Position numbers and translations under genes: made by a program. 64,000 bases of DNA, taken from NCBI GenBank assembly GCA_027922465.2, contig BQMF02000434.1, positions 124,001 to 188,000 of the forward strand, given 5' to 3'. Each line of letters begins with the position of its first letter. The first letter of the stretch is position 1. Below are positions 1 to 11,401 of the stretch, piece by piece. Source of the DNA: Turritopsis dohrnii (Eukaryota > Cnidaria > Hydrozoa > Anthoathecata > Oceaniidae). The notes beneath the pieces were generated by a model. It had not been told where the DNA came from and did no database searches. It saw only the letters and a program-made list of their open reading frames with translations.

Positions 1-1
1 G

Positions 2-1036
2 CTTATGCCAATATTTTGGGAAGGTGTTTCTATTTTGGAACTGGTATGCAATTTAAAAGTAATTGCAACAACTAGCGATGGTGCATCATCTAACCGTAGA
101 TTTTACAGACTACACAGGAGCTTGAACTCTGAAAATGAAATTTGCAACAAAACAATAAACTTATTTGCTCCAGATCGATATATATACTTCTTCTCGGATG
201 CCCCACATCTGTTAAAAACAGCCAGAAACTGTCTTCACAATTCAGGTGCAGGTAGCTACACCAAACTAATGTGGAATAACAGCAAATATTTATTATGGCA
301 GCATATTGCACAAATATATTATCAAGACCTGGACAATAGCCTAAAGGTTATGAATAAGCTGACATATGACCACATCAATCTATCCTCGTATTCAGTAATG
401 ACAGTAAAGTATGCAGTGCAAGTTCTCAGCCAAACAATGGCAAATGTACTGCAGGAGTTTGGCCCAGAGGATGCAAAAGAAACAGCTAAATTTTGCCAAA
501 TGTTTGACTCCTTCTTTGACTGTTTTAATGTTAGAAGTTTAAAGGAACATATTTTGAAAAGAAAGCCCTTTCTCAAACCATACACCGAAGTTGATGATGC
601 AAGATTTGAATGGCTGAAAAATCAATTCTTAAGCTATCTGACAGAATGGAAAAACAATATTGAAGCACGACCAGGAAACTTTACAAAGAAAGATCGATCT
701 AAAATGTTCATGTCTTGGCAAACATTTGAAGGCCTGCAAATTACAATCCACTCAACCATTGAATGCACTAAATTTTTACTGATGCAGGGTTTTGAATACG
801 TCTTAACTGAAAGATTTTGTCAAGACCCAGTGCAAGAATACTTTGGAAACCAGCGCAAATTGGGAAGACGATCAGACAATCCTAACATAGTTCATTTTGG
901 ATACAACGATAACACTATCAGAATTCAGAGAGATGTAAGCTTCACATCTGGAAATACGCGTGGAAAGTATGACAAAAAGAGGTCATGGGAAAATATATCT
1001 GTAGAACCTGTTCCAAAGCGAAAAAGCAAAAGATAG
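2..1036 (+). pseudogene. P-element / THAP9-type transposase, 3' part (5' end outside window)
   Basis: The frame is open from the window edge to the stop at 1034-1036, giving about 344 residues of the catalytic and C-terminal part. No THAP DNA-binding domain is present, so the start lies upstream. Recognisable P-superfamily landmarks, counted from the Met at position 5, are a D-G-A-x-x-N block near residue 25, the F-x-D-A-P-H-L-L-K-x-x-R-N block near residues 63-75, and the late block C-Q-D-P-V-Q-E-Y-F-G-N-Q-R near residue 271, followed by G-R-R-S-D-N-P. The C-terminus is basic. These enzymes cut and paste DNA in the nucleus. No internal stop is visible here, but integrity cannot be judged without the 5' part. 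It converges on the zinc-finger pseudogene that follows, which may belong to the same element. Confidence 0.85.
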
Positions 1037-1450
1037 TCTATTTTAATGGTTTCAAACTCTTTTTCATTGGTTTTGGATTTAAGAGTTTAGACAAGTGTGT
1101 ATGTGTATGTTTCTAAAAATAAATGTTTCAAAATGCTAGGAGCCAAAATTAAACTACCTTTCTGCTTCGACTATTCTGATGGAGTTTTAAAAACAACCTT
1201 CCATTCAACAGAGTAATCATTTCAATGTGTTTTATTTATTTTATTTTTTATTTATAATTTTACTGCATCAAAATTATTTTTCTAAAACCTGGTTCTAATT
1301 TTAAAAGCAATTAAGTTCTTTCAGCACTGTATACATATATTATATATATTAGAAAGAAGTATTTTAAAAGAGATAAGAAGTGATATATATTACCTTTTCA
1401 GTCAGTGGATTTTGTTGATGTTTTGAGTTCTTTTCTCAAAGATTTTTTCT
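1037..1450. other. Intergenic stretch between two convergent genes
   Basis: AT-rich sequence separating the convergent transposase and zinc-finger pseudogene. It contains short AT runs near 1330-1350. I see no gene, RNA or repeat boundary in it. Confidence 0.5.
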
Positions 1451-2973
1451 TCAATCCTTTTTAACTACTTTGTATTTCTCAACATGGTCTTTTGCATACG
1501 AAAAAGAACGAACTTTCAGATATAAATGAAGCAGCTTAAAAATAACATTCTTCATCACTTCATTTGAAATTTTTGTTTCTATATTTTCTGATATGTCACA
1601 TAATGTGTCTCTGAGAAATTGCAATTGGCACAGCTTCATAGCCATTTCTTCAAAAGGAATAGAACGTAAATTAACATTTGATATTCTGGAAGTGAAATAT
1701 TTCTCTGCCACAACTAAAATTTTTTGAAAACTGTCATTAATGTATGAAAGTCCACCACGATCAAGAGCTGTAATGAGTCGTTGATTAAGATCAGTTTTAT
1801 TTGCACATGTACATGCTTGTACCAACATCAATGCTTGTTGATTTTCATCTGTTTTTTAAATCGATGCGGTCAATCAACTACGAGTGACCGCCGTTGTACA
1901 CCTTGTGACCGAACATATCAACATAGACGGATACTTTGGGTCAATAGTTGACCTTAGTTGTACAGCAACGTGACAGAAGATGTCAATATGACAGGATACC
2001 TCAGGTCAATTCAGGTTCGAATACGGTATTGACCCAAATAATGTCAACACAGTTGGCCGCATCGTTCAACACATGATTTTTGCCGAAACCGATGTTAACA
2101 TGTCAATATTTTCTAGGATAACAATGTATTTTACGCCGTGGTGTTCTTGGCTAATTTTAATTTTTTAGAGGTTTTATTTAAAATGTATCCACCAATATAT
2201 TGCAAAGCAGCTAATTGTTTTTTGTCGATACTTTTTGGTGTTCCTATATTCTGATTTTCAGAATATTTTTGTACTTTTATAAAAATCAGCTCTGCTGTTT
2301 TCATCAGAACAATTTTTAAAGCACTTTCGTGGAAGTTACCAGTAGCATTTACTCTATCTACAGCCCTTATTATATTTCTGTAATATGTGCCATAAAACTT
2401 TTCACCTGAGGAAAATAAAACATCTTTCAATATTTCTGGCAATTCTGATATTTTCTACTTCTTTGACTCCATTTATTATCTCCTGTGGATAAACATCAGT
2501 AACTACAACTTTTTGGATCGCATCAATTAAACAACTTCGAAAATCAGTTACAGATATAACACCAGCATCACTACTCTCTACATTATCATCAAAACTAGAC
2601 TTGGTTTCTTTCTTGTGTGTAACTTCAAACCAACTTCACTTTTGCAAATTTTGCTGCAAATCACGCACTTAAAACTTCCCATTTCGATCTATAAAAATAC
2701 ATGCATCTGTAAATATTATATATATTAACCTAATAAATGGATATGAGAGTCCAGCAAGTATATTATAAGTGTCGTCTCGTCATTTTATTTCATTTTATGT
2801 ATATACTACCATTAACTCTGTTCAAATGAGAAAAAAGTTTTATGTCTTACATGAACTGAAACTATCTCCTCCAATTCCTCCAATTCTTCATTTTCTTCAA
2901 ATTTCTGTAGAAATTCGTCAAATTCTTTGTCAAAATAGTTGTGAGTGGTTTGTTCACCTTCGCCAGTAGCCAT
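1451..2973 (-). pseudogene. Decayed single-zinc-finger gene, probably transposon-associated
   Basis: Read on the minus strand, exon 1 (2973-2851) starts with M-A-T-G-E-G and is very acidic. A GTAAGA donor (2850-2841) and a TATAG acceptor (2690-2689) join it to exon 2 from 2688. Exon 2 opens with a C2H2-like finger (F-K-C-x2-C ... L-H-x3-K). A frameshift follows near 2635 and another near 2450. The frame then carries a conserved L-Q-Y-I-G-G-Y-I block ending near 2131, and resumes after an insertion with a C-terminal part (1831-1451). I recognise this type of protein as common beside transposons in cnidarian-like genomes, but I cannot name a function. Its tail-to-tail arrangement with the P-type transposase suggests it may be that element's second gene. 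Two frameshifts plus the insertion make it non-functional. Confidence 0.6.
1853..2139. mobile_element. Insertion of ~0.29 kb splitting the zinc-finger pseudogene
   Basis: The minus-strand reading frame breaks near 2139 and resumes near 1853 in a protein that otherwise reads continuously. The intervening DNA is richer in GTCAA/TTGAC motifs in both orientations than its surroundings. I see no clear terminal inverted repeats or target duplication, so the superfamily is unknown and both ends are accurate only to a few bases. Confidence 0.45.
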
Positions 2974-4401
2974 TTTCAAAACTATGTGCAGGGTCAGGGT
3001 CACGTGACAATACATTTTAACATAAAAATCAAAACAACGCGGCCTTTTTTGAAATTTTCACTCGTTTCTTAACCAGTTCTTTTCCATTAACTATGCTTGA
3101 AAATAATCCATCAATTTCACTCAACCAGATGTTAGGGAAAAAACTATACATTGTCGTATATATGATACTAATCCTTTTCAATATACTAGGGTAGTGAGCA
3201 CATTCAGCAAGCATTATTTTAAGTATATTAGCAGGTAATAGAAACTCGACGCTCGAGAAAGACTTTAATAAGATGAAATTGTGCAAATTTTTTAAAAAAA
3301 TTTAAAACTTTTGCATATCTCGACTTATATCAAAAGTGTCAGTGGGTTTTTTTGAATTATATTTGTAACACACACGAAGCATTTTAAAAGTTTGAATAGG
3401 CTCTTCATCCCAAACATTATTTCATGAGAATCGTCTTTACCGTTGTCTTTTGTGGAAGACTGACCTCGATACACTTAAGATCGAATTTTCTGTTCATTTT
3501 TTTACTTTTGTCCTCTACATACTAGCTTCTGAATATGTCTCCAAAATAAACCACATGAAAATGTTATCGATACAAATATAAAATCACACAACACCACATG
3601 AATTTTGCAATCTCCCCTTTATTATTCACGAGTGTCTGCTCTTACAGCCTTGATAAGGAATAAAGTTTCAATCAAATTGACAACACCTTCCTACCCAAAA
3701 TGCTGCTGAAGTCTTGGAAACATGTAAACAAATATCAAGTTCAACTCGATGAATTATATTTGGTTATATGTGACTATGTAAAAAAACTGAATACACGACA
3801 CAAAATTTCTTCAAACCACCTTTTATGAAAATTACACAGATTTTGTGTAATTTTCATGTCACGTGACCAGTGTTTGCCAAGGTTTTCTTTGCTGCTGTCC
3901 GTATATCAAAAAGGCAAGAGACCCTGGGTTCGAGGTTGAGCCAACAGATTACATGCGCTAACTTACTTATGAAAGTAGATGTTGTCTAGAACCGAAAAAT
4001 TATCGCATGTTATCGCATCTCGATAATAGAAGAATGGCATTAGATTTAACTGTGTACCGCATTATGTAATTCATCTGTATGAATTGATTATGATTGATTT
4101 TATGCAAAAGTATTGAAAAGAAAATATTGAAAGCTGACCTTCAAATAAAAGAGGCCAAATACGATAAGCACCGCTGTTGTTATGTTGTATCTTCGTATTG
4201 TGCTGTTCACAACTGGTGATTACATTATTGTATTATTGTATTAACCTAGTTGTGCTGATGACAGCGCTGTTTTCCAAGTCCTTGCTCATAACTGCTTCAA
4301 AAACATTTCCTTCAGGTGTGGTGGAACAGAATCTTAACTTTCTATTTTCATCATTCGCATAAAGTGGAAAATTTGAAAATGAAAACCAGATTATATTCAT
4401 A
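2974..4401. other. Non-coding stretch left of the Helitron-like locus
   Basis: AT-rich sequence with stops in all frames. A short stretch near 3925-3955 (GGGTTCGAGG) resembles a polymerase III B box but no tRNA fold surrounds it. No gene or bounded repeat was recognised. Confidence 0.4.
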
Positions 4402-4560
4402 CTAGCCGCCCAGGCGGCGTCGCTCGCCACCAATGTTCAGTATGCGTTATGTCGCAGAATTTAACTCGTGTAAAAGTTTCTTACAGGCATTAATTTTTTA
4501 AGTCATTTATTACATTCAGAAAATTTAAGGCAGAAAAAAATAGCAATATGGCTCAGAATA
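4402..4560 (-). mobile_element. 3' part of a minus-strand long Helitron-like copy (left fragment)
   Basis: The reverse complement matches the 3' part of the long units and ends with hairpin GCCGCC-TGG-GCGGC running into CTAG, followed on that strand by T. It stops at 4560 exactly where the plus-strand array begins. The other fragment of the same copy is 35810-37722: placing 4560 next to 35810 recreates the sequence found uninterrupted in other long units, allowing for a few substitutions. This is therefore one older copy split by the array. Confidence 0.8.
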
Positions 4561-6803
4561 TCTATCTATATATACTAATTCGCGTGCGTGTGCAACACAT
4601 TTAACTTAGAGAGTGTTTTGTTTTTGTTTTTTAATGGTCAAAATCTTCTTAATCGTGGTCATATAGCGGCAGTTCGACCACGCAAGACACATTCACATTC
4701 CGCAATTAGTATATGCTCCTCCGTTTTGTTATTTTTGGTTTGCGCAGTGGAAATCAGCCGAAAAACGTCTTTGTAGGAGTGCGAGCAATGCAATCTTCTT
4801 CGTTCGAAATTTGTCAACGATCATTTCGTGAGCAAGAAACTTCGCGAAGAAGACGTGTTTCTTTTTGTATACGAATATTTTAATTTAAATTTGATTGTTT
4901 TAGGCAGCAAATCGACGAAAGAACTGACGAAGAAACACAGGTTTGTATGCACGAAGGTATTGTTATTATTATAAAACGTTTTATTATCGGGTAGCACGTG
5001 TAAGTGAGTTAGTTGTTTGTTTACAATGAAAAATCATATTTAGATATACAGAAGAAGTGCAGTGAAGTTTTTAAAAATTAGCTGCAGAAAGATCGAACGA
5101 ACAAAAGGTATTATTATAAAATTTTTGATTAATAAAAGAACAAGTTAGGTACATGTATTTGTATTTAAATGTATTTAAATGTTTGTTTACGTTTTAGTTA
5201 TCAAATATCGCTATACAAAAGAAAGTGTAGTGAAGAAATGCAGAACAAAATGATGTTTTTTTACACAGTAAGGAATGGTTTTAATTTAGTTTTGAAAGAT
5301 TAAATACTATAGCTTTGAATAGATATCTTATTATATGAGTTCTTTCGTTTAGTCGAATCGAAGACGAGAGTAATTTGTTTTGGTAACGCGCGCTATTATT
5401 ATTTTTATAGTTAGCAAAGAAGATTTGATTTGATTTATTTATTTACAGATCAATTAAAAATGGTCCCACAGCTATGACTGTTTTCCTTTCTCATGGCTGT
5501 GGAAGTAGGGAACGTGTTATGCTGTCAAATTGTATCTATTGACGATGTTTGATGCTTTGTCTGCATGCCTTTCTGCCAGCCATTTATGCCTTTTGTTTTG
5601 GTTTGTTTAAATATGGTTGCAGTAGTAGTAAGTATTGTAGCTGTTCTTTACTGAAATCTTTTTCTTTTAGGTCAGAAAAGAAAAATTGTGGCTATTTATA
5701 AACGAAATTTATAAATGTATAAATGAAACACATGGTATGTTGAGAAGGTTATTAAAGAGAAGAATGGATTATGTATTTCATTGCGATTGTACTACAAAAA
5801 AGAAGCATTGCTGGGGTATATTTTTCTTCAGTTTATATTTGTTTACGGCATTCATTATTTTGTGTTATGTTAATTGCTACATACATACTTGCTAGGTATA
5901 TAAGTTTAGCATTATGTTTTTATTTGTTGCTTTTAATATCTTCTGGGTATTCAATTATGGTTTTGGTGAAAGTAGGGCATTTTGTTGTTTCAATTATTTT
6001 TATTAATTTGATGTTTGGTTGTGTATGCCAGGTAAAAGTCTTTATTCTGTTCAGCTCCAGTGTTGAGTGAACCGGTATTGACTCACAGTATCGGTTGACT
6101 TTATAGACCAAATTTTGTTTTTAATTGTTATCTTTAGGATAAATGCGTACTTGAATTTTCTTTTTGTTTTTTCTTTCTTTTTGTTTTATTTTTTATTTCA
6201 ATATTGTTATAGCATGATTAGGTTTTCGGTATTACAATTCAAGTATTAATTTTTTAGGTAATAATAAAAAAAGCATAAAGAAATGAAACTCATGGTTTTA
6301 ATCATGACGTTGATGGTTTTGGGAAGAACAGACTACATATCATTTCAAAAATTCATTAATGGTTGCAGTCGAGTAATAACTTTGGAACAAAAGAAAAAGT
6401 TGGAAGGTATCAATTTGTTTTGAATTAACATTTTGTAATGTTTGGTTTCGTATGTCTGGGTAAACAGTTCTGTGTTATATATTGCCATTTTTTTACATTA
6501 AAGTTACTTCTCTTCTGCGTATAAATATATTATTCTGAGCCATGTTGCTATTTGTTTCTGTTTTTAATCTTCTGAATGTAAGAAATGAATTAAAAAATTA
6601 ATGCCTGTAGAAACTTTTACACGAGTTAAATTTTGCAACACAACGCATACTGAACATGGGTGGCGAGCGACGCCGCCTGGGATGTTTTTGAGTTGCGATT
6701 CTATGATTTATTTTTTTGTCACGGGGTACGTACACGGGAATGGTGGATTTGACCTAATGTTTTCAAAGTTAAGTTCGGTAAAAAGTTTTTACCCGTGATA
6801 CTA
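4561..6803 (+). mobile_element. Array unit 1 (long)
   Basis: 2243 bp. The 5' end resembles the short-unit type with AACACATTTAACTTAGAGAG; the 3' end has the GGTAAAAAGTTTTTACC hairpin, then GATACTA (final G lost). The interior is an AT-rich series of short exon-like blocks separated by TTTTAG and GTA motifs. It is the closest relative of unit 20 and serves as the empty-site reference for the LINE and MITE insertions there. Confidence 0.75.
6283..6423 (+). other. Candidate captured exon encoding a signal-peptide-like 46-residue ORF (unit 1)
   Basis: Just after a TTTTTTAG acceptor-like motif an ATG opens a 46-codon frame starting M-K-L-M-V-L-I-M-T-L-M-V-L-G-R-T-D, a hydrophobic N-terminus like a secretion signal. 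A GTATCAAT donor-like motif lies near its end, after K-K-L-E-G. The block recurs in every long unit but remains open only in unit 1, unit 2 and, slightly shorter, unit 20. No homologue is recognised; coding status is uncertain. Confidence 0.3.
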
Positions 6804-8932
6804 TCTTATTATACTAATTCGCGATTGTGTGTCACACTTTTATTTTAGAGAGTGACATATTTGTTTTTTTTTCACGGTCAAATCCTTCTTATTTTTTCCC
6901 TTTTCGTCGTAAAACCACGTAGAGCCGAGAACACTTTTTTTGATTTTCCGCGATTAGTATATGCTCCTCCGTTTTGTTATTTTTGGCTTCCGCAGTGGAA
7001 ATCAGCCGAAAAACGTCTTTGGAGGAGTGCGAGCAATGCAATCTTCTTCGTTCGAAATTTGTCAACGATCATTTCGTGAGCAAGAAACTTCGCGAAGAAG
7101 ACGTGTTTCTTTTTGTATACGAATATTTTAATTTAAATTTGATTGTTTTAGGTAGTTTCTGCGAAAAAACGTATCGTGAAGATTGAACTAACAAGTGTGG
7201 AAGCAAATGGACGAAAGAACTGAAAAAAATTTAAGTTTCGGGATCGTTTTCTTTTCGGGTTTATTAAGTAGAGTACATTATTGTTTACAGTGCAGAATGT
7301 ACAAGAATCTTTTACTTATTTACTAACTTTACTTATTATAATACCTTTCCTTTTTTGTTTCTAGAACTTAAAAACGGATGCCTGCAGAAAGATCTTTACT
7401 CAGGTAAAATGTTTTTGTTTTTTTATCGTTTTCGTTGAGCTACCACTTCGTAGAGATTTAATTAAGAAGTGGACATAAATATACGAAAAACTGATTGTTT
7501 TCTTCGTTAGCATATCAGAAGAGAAAGACGAAAAAGAAAGAAAAACTTTACGGGGCGAATAACTTGGATGTGGAGCATCGTTGTTATTGTTAACAACAGC
7601 ATGCTTAGCGAAGGTGATGTTACTTATTATTATTCTGTATTATTATATTGTTCTGTTATTTACAAAAACAAAAATGGTTCCAGAGTTGTGACCATGAGGC
7701 AAGCGTAAGCTGTTGCTGTTGAAAGGCTCTTTGGCTGTAGCTACATCATACATGATCTTTATAGATTTTATTCATTTAAGCGTATTTTTACTTTTTAAAT
7801 GTGATTATAGTGTCTTCTTCTGCATGGTTTATTCATTTAGATTTGTTCCTTTTTCACAAGAAAGAAAGTAAACAAATAAACGTCATTTAGAAAAGTATCT
7901 TTATATTATGAGTTTGGGAATACTTGGGTATTTAGTTTGATCATGTTCTCCTTCGTCATCCAGCTAATAATTATTCACTGTTGTTTCATGTGTAATGTAT
8001 CTCTGTCTGACTTTCCGACTATTATCAGCATCATAATTTGAATTTGTTTTTGATAATGCTCCCAGTGGATGTATATACCTGTATTTGTTTATGCGACATT
8101 CTAATTCATGGAATTTTTCTTATTTTTTATTTTTTCATGTTAATGCATTATTTTGTGTTATGGTAATCGTTTACGTACTATGCCTGGGTAATTAACTTTG
8201 GCATTATGATTTTATTTGTGACTTCCGGGTAAATTTTTGTTCTTAGTTATTGTTTTTTGGATAAATGCGTACTTGAATTTAATTTTTTTTTTCTTTTTTT
8301 TTGTTGTTGTTTATTTCAATATTCTTATAGCATGATTTAATCATTAGGTTTTCGGTATTACAATTGAAATATTATACTTTTAGGTAATAATAAAAAAAGC
8401 ATAAAGAAATGAAACTCATGGTTTTAATCATGACGTTGATGGTTTTGGGAAGAACAGACTATATATCATTTCAAAAATTCATTAATGGTTGCAGTCCAGT
8501 AGTAACTTTGGAACAAAAGAAAAAGTTGGAAGGTATCAATTTGTTTTGAATTAACATTTTGTAATGTTTGGTTTCGTATGTCTGGGTAAACAGTTCTGTG
8601 TTATATATTGCCATTTTTTTTTACATTAAAGTTACTTTTTTTCTGCGTATAAATATATTATTCTGAGCCATGTTGCTATTTGTTTCTGTTTTTAACCTTC
8701 TGAATGTAAGAAATGAATTAAAAAATTAATGCCTGTAGAAACTTTTACACGAGTTAAATTTCGCAACACAACGCATACTGAACATGGGTGGCGAGCGACG
8801 CCGCCTGGGATGTTTTTGAGTTGCGATTCTATGATTTATTTTTTCGTCGCGGAGTACGTACACGGGAATGGTGGATTTGACCTAATGTTTTCGAAGTTAA
8901 GTTCGGTAAAAAGTTTTTACCCGGGATACTAG
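6804..8932 (+). mobile_element. Array unit 2 (long)
   Basis: 2129 bp. The 5' end carries GTGTGTCACAC (a GTGTG/CACAC hairpin) and the 3' end is a complete hairpin plus CTAG at 8929-8932. Its middle (about 7150-7950) is not shared with the other units. Confidence 0.75.
8409..8549 (+). other. Same candidate exon in unit 2
   Basis: An intact second copy of the 46-codon hydrophobic-start frame, differing from unit 1 by two substitutions in its second half (S-P-V-V for S-R-V-I). Confidence 0.3.
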
Positions 8933-10806
8933 TCTATCTTATTATACTAATTCGCAATTGTGTGTCACACTTTTATTTTAGAGAGTGACATATTTGTTTT
9001 TTTTTTTCACGGTCAAATCCTTCTTATTTTTTCCCTTTTTGTCGTAAAACCACGCAGCGGCGACAGACACTTTTTTTGATTTTCCGCGATTAGTATATGC
9101 TCCTCCGTTTTGTTATTTTTGGTTTGCGCAGTGGAAATCAGCCGAAAAACGTCTTTGGAGGAGTGCGAGCAATGCAATGTTAATCGTTCGAAATTTGTCA
9201 ACGATCATTTCGTGAGCAAGAAACTTCGCGAAGAAGACGTGTTTCTTTTTGTATACGAATATTTTAATTTAAATTTGATTGTTTTAGGCAGCAAATCGAC
9301 GAAAGAACTGACGAAGAAACACAGGTTTGTATGCACGAAGGTATTGTTATTATTATAAAACGTTTTATTATCGGGTAGCACGTGTAAGTGAGTTAGTTGT
9401 TTGTTTACAATGAAAAATCATATTTAGATATACAGAAGAAGTGCAGTGAAGTTTTTAAAAATTAGCTGCAGAAAGATCGAACGAACAAAAGGTATTATTA
9501 TAAAACTTTTATACAGAAGAAGTGCAGTGAAGTTTTGAAAAATTGGCTGTGCAACGATAAGACTTTTATTGTTTAATATTTTAGATTAATAAAAGAACAG
9601 GTTTTTAAATGTTTGTTTACGTTTTAGTTATCAAATATCACTATACAGAAGAAAGTGCAGTGGAGAAATGCAGTTTCATGTTTATTTACACAGTAAGGAA
9701 TGGTTTTAATTTAGTTTTGAAAGATTAATTGATTTAGCTTTGAGTGGATGTCTCAGTTATTCTGTCGTTTAGTATGTGTATATGCTGCTGGATGAAAAGG
9801 AAGCCGAGAGAAATTTGTTTTGGTAACGCGCGCTATTATTACATTAAAAATGGTCCTACAGCTATGGATGTTTTTATTTCTCATGACGCTGTGGAAGTGG
9901 GGAATGTGTTATGCTGTCTGATTGTATCTATTGTATCTAATTTATATCGATGCTTGATGCTTTTGTCTGCCTGCCAAAAAGTACAAAATCTACTGGAAAA
10001 TACAGAAAGTTTAGCAGTTTTTCCAAACGAAGAGAGCAGTTTTATGTATTTCACTTAAAAAAAATGGTAGCGAAAGTGTTTTATAAATACCTATGTATGT
10101 TTGTGCTGGAAAGTAAATAAAGTATTAGTAATTTGTTTACAGGTATGAATATAGAAGTAAAGAGTTTAGAAGTGTTTGAAAATGTCTACAGAGGATGATC
10201 AATGCTGTTTAGTTTACTAACATGTGAATTGGCAGTGAAAGGTATCCCATTTTGTTTGAAGTTCAGCTAAACTTAAAATAGTATAAATCTATTTAGTTAT
10301 AACACAGTTGGTATGCTGGATAAATAAGAATAAAGGGTTGTTTAACTGTTGTGAATTAGCCAGAGGAGATTTTAACTCAGATTAAAAATGTGGTTGTTTT
10401 CAATTTTTTATAAACTCTTTAGATATATAAATTCTGTCATTACGTTTGTGTTTTTAATTATTATTCATAAGGTAGATGTGAATGGATTATGTATTTCAGA
10501 AGTTCATTAGTTATTACTGTGCAATGAAATGTTTATGCATTATTTTGTGTCATGGTAATCGTTTACGTACCTGGGTATATATATAAGTTTGGCATTATGA
10601 TTTTATTTGTGACTTTTTATCTTCTGGGTAAATTTTTGTTTTAAGGATAAATGCGTAGTTGAATTTCACTTTTTGTTGTTGTTGTTTATTTAAATATTCT
10701 TATAGCATGATTAGGTTTTCGGTATTACAGTATTACATTTACTATTACGGTGTTTTGTTGTTTTGAGTTATTGTTTTTAGGATAAATGTGTAGTTGAATT
10801 GCATCT

Positions 10807-10841
<35 letters not shown>

Positions 10842-11401
10842 TTCAATATTCTTATAGCATCATTAGGTTTTCGGTATTACAATTCAAGTATTAATTTTTT
10901 AGGTAATAAAAAAAAAAGCATAAAGAAATGAAACTCATGGTTTTAATCATGACGTTGATGGTTTTGGGAAGAACAGACTATATATCATTTAAAAATTCAT
11001 TAATGGTTGCTGTATAATGTAACTTCTGCACGAAAGAAACACAGTTGGAAGGTATCAATTTGTTTTCAATTCACATTTTGTAATGTTATTCAATGTTTGG
11101 TTTCGTATGTCTGGGTAAACAGTTCTGTGTTATATATTGCCATTTTTTATACATTAAAGTTACTTCTCTTCTGCGTATAAATATATTATTCTGAGCCATG
11201 TTGCTATTTGATTCTGTTTTTAATCTTCTGAATGTAATAACAAATTAATGCCTGAAAAGAAACTTTTACACGAGTTAAATTCTGTGACACAACGCATACT
11301 GAACATGGGTGGCGAGTGACGCGTACGTACAACAGGAATGGCAGATTTGACCTAATGTTTTCAAAGTTAAGTTCGGTAAAAAGTTTTTACCCGGGATACT
11401 A
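8933..11401 (+). mobile_element. Array unit 3 (long)
   Basis: About 2.47 kb. Its interior is nearly identical to unit 10, including a chance 104-codon frame at 9744-10058. It contains a GTT microsatellite at about 10807-10838. The 3' junction has lost bases (GGGATACT runs straight into ATACTAATTCGC), so the end is placed to within a few bases. Confidence 0.75.
10807..10838 (+). repeat. (GTT)n microsatellite
   Basis: An uninterrupted trinucleotide run inside unit 3. The equivalent position in unit 10 has only a few repeats, so this is a recent expansion. Confidence 0.9.

Noticed and set aside
3029..3286. 85-codon minus-strand frame
   Set aside because: No recognisable motif, no supporting splice or neighbouring frame; likely chance.
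3925..3960. tRNA gene suggested by GGGTTCGAGG
   Set aside because: No pairing acceptor or anticodon arms around it.
5771..6070. Hydrophobic 99-codon frame in unit 1 and its relative at 32859-33062
   Set aside because: T-rich DNA read in one frame gives hydrophobic residues; not kept in other long units.
9744..10058. 104-codon frame in unit 3 and its twin at 17304-17618 in unit 10
   Set aside because: The conservation is explained by the near identity of the two units; no domain, and the frame spans exon-like and intron-like blocks.
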